A stretch of 21,842 nucleotides of DNA, from positions 1-21,842 of the forward strand of contig DASXXM010000135.1 of the NCBI GenBank assembly GCA_036503065.1. The letters run 5' to 3'. The notes under the pieces are model-generated. The model saw nothing but the letters and a program-made list of their open reading frames with translations, was not told where the DNA came from and made no database searches. A program made the position numbers and the translations under genes. Source of the DNA: DATEPR01 sp036503065. Its GTDB lineage: Bacteria > Actinomycetota > Actinomycetes > Mycobacteriales > Pseudonocardiaceae. This document shows positions 21,022-21,842 of the stretch, piece by piece; within the stretch, counting starts at the first letter, position 1, and every line of letters starts with the position of its first letter.

Positions 21022-21842
21022 GTGATAAGCCTCGACGCGATATCACGGAGACCGGTCGCGGTGGTCGGTGCGACCGGCCTGCAAGGCGGCGCCACCGTCC
21101 GCGCACTCCTGGACGCGAACACCCCCGTCCGGGCGCTGGCACGCCGCACCGACACCGATACGGCACGCGCCCTGGCCGAGCTCGGCGCCGACCTCGTCGC
21201 GGCCGACCTCGACGATCCCGACAGTCTCCGCACAGCCTTCACCGGCGTGCGCGGAGTCTTCGCCATGACCACACCCGGATACGACCAACGCACCGACCTC
21301 GAGGTGAGTCACGGCCACGCGATCGCCGACGCGGCAGCGGCAGCCGGTGTCCCGCATGTGATCTACAGCTCGGTCGGCGGAGCGGAGCGCCACACCGGGA
21401 TTCCCCATTTCGACAGCAAACGCGACGTCGAGGAGTACCTCACCGCGCGGGGTCTGTCCACCACCTTCGTACGGCCGGTGTTCTTCATGGACAACTTCGC
21501 GCAGTTCGCGACGCCAGCCATGGCGGACGGCACGCTGGTGGTGCGGCTGCCCCTGCCAGCCGGAATCCCGCTCCAGATGATCGCCGCAGCGGACATCGGC
21601 GCGGTCGCCGCTGCCGTGGCGCTGAACCCTGACCGCGTCGCCGGCGGGTCGATCGAAATCGCCGGCGACGAGCTGACCGGCGAACAGATCGCGGCGGCCT
21701 ACCAACACCGCTACAACGTCCCCGCACGATACGACCCGCTGCCGATCGAAATGCTCGCAGGCGACGCCGACCAGCGAGCGATGTTCGAGTGGTTCGCCCA
21801 CCCGCCGGCATTCCAGGCCGACTTCGCCGCCACCAGGGCATT
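21022..21842 (+). CDS. NmrA-like NAD(P)-binding protein (atypical SDR), C-terminally cut by the window
   Basis: The frame opens at GTG 21022 (AAGGAAG 5 bases upstream) and runs to the window end without a stop, giving 273 residues. The Rossmann motif is VAVVGATGLQGGATVRALL, the atypical GATGxQG form of NmrA-like SDRs. Further marks are VRALARR, GADLVAADLDDPDSL, GVRGVFAMTTP, VPHVIYSSVGGAE, PHFDSKRDVEEYL with the conserved Lys, and TFVRPVFFMDNFAQF. Some members are redox sensors that bind NAD(P) and regulators; others reduce quinones. It is the second gene after the esterase. Very little of the gene is missing, as family members are usually about 280-300 aa. Confidence 0.9.
   Translation, partial: MISLDAISRRPVAVVGATGLQGGATVRALLDANTPVRALARRTDTDTARALAELGADLVAADLDDPDSLRTAFTGVRGVFAMTTPGYDQRTDLEVSHGHAIADAAAAAGVPHVIYSSVGGAERHTGIPHFDSKRDVEEYLTARGLSTTFVRPVFFMDNFAQFATPAMADGTLVVRLPLPAGIPLQMIAAADIGAVAAAVALNPDRVAGGSIEIAGDELTGEQIAAAYQHRYNVPARYDPLPIEMLAGDADQRAMFEWFAHPPAFQADFAATRA

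Noticed and set aside
1..21842. CRISPR arrays, tRNA or rRNA genes, and insertion-sequence transposases
   Set aside because: I saw no regularly spaced repeats, cloverleaf-like sequences, rRNA-like stretches or transposase families anywhere in the window.

Overview
The window is high-GC DNA with actinobacterial hallmarks: GTG starts, ATGA/GTGA gene overlaps, GGAGG-type ribosome binding sites, a twin-arginine signal, a large LuxR/LAL regulator, and LacI, ArsR and NmrA families. A Gram-positive actinomycete is likely. The genus cannot be read from the sequence.

Region 1 (1-8640) is a carbohydrate catabolism locus. On the + strand are the end of a GH105-type unsaturated-uronyl hydrolase and a Tat-exported TIM-barrel sugar isomerase/epimerase-like protein. 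Facing them on the - strand is a secreted fusion of a DUF1080 (3-keto-glycoside hydrolase) domain and an alginate-lyase-type toroid. Two strong hairpins separate the convergent genes. Upstream of the fusion lies a tightly coupled - strand operon: Gfo/Idh/MocA oxidoreductase, DUF993 aldolase-like protein, TIM-barrel epimerase and LacI repressor. It has a clear promoter overlapped by palindromes. The likely scheme is extracellular cleavage of a uronate-rich or 3-keto glycoside, then oxidation, isomerisation and aldol cleavage in the cell under LacI control. No uptake transporter lies inside the window.

Region 2 (8640-14370) holds a methyltransferase carrying an extra N-terminal domain, a LAL/MalT-like LuxR regulator, and a divergent ABC exporter half-transporter. 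The exporter is preceded by a 17-codon leader frame that overlaps its start codon.

Region 3 (14536-17701) is the most unusual part: a compact + strand unit with its own promoter and a 17-bp terminator hairpin. It encodes a secreted cupredoxin, a 31-residue single-membrane-segment peptide with a very strong ribosome binding site, a perfect 13-bp hairpin, a PaaK-like adenylate-forming enzyme, and a nine-segment membrane protein with the YD, GxGD and P-[AS]-L signatures of presenilin/signal-peptide-peptidase proteases. I propose it as a candidate undescribed system in which the small peptide, or another membrane peptide, is cut by the protease. This is inference.

Region 4 (17721-21842) holds an ArsR/SRPBCC/DHFR-like (RibD-C) cassette with a self-overlapping operator, then the frameshifted remains of a DHA2-type MFS transporter on the - strand. 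It ends with a SnoaL/NTF2-like protein, an HSL-family esterase and the beginning of an NmrA-like oxidoreductase, with related ATCAC/GTGAT palindromes before the first two.
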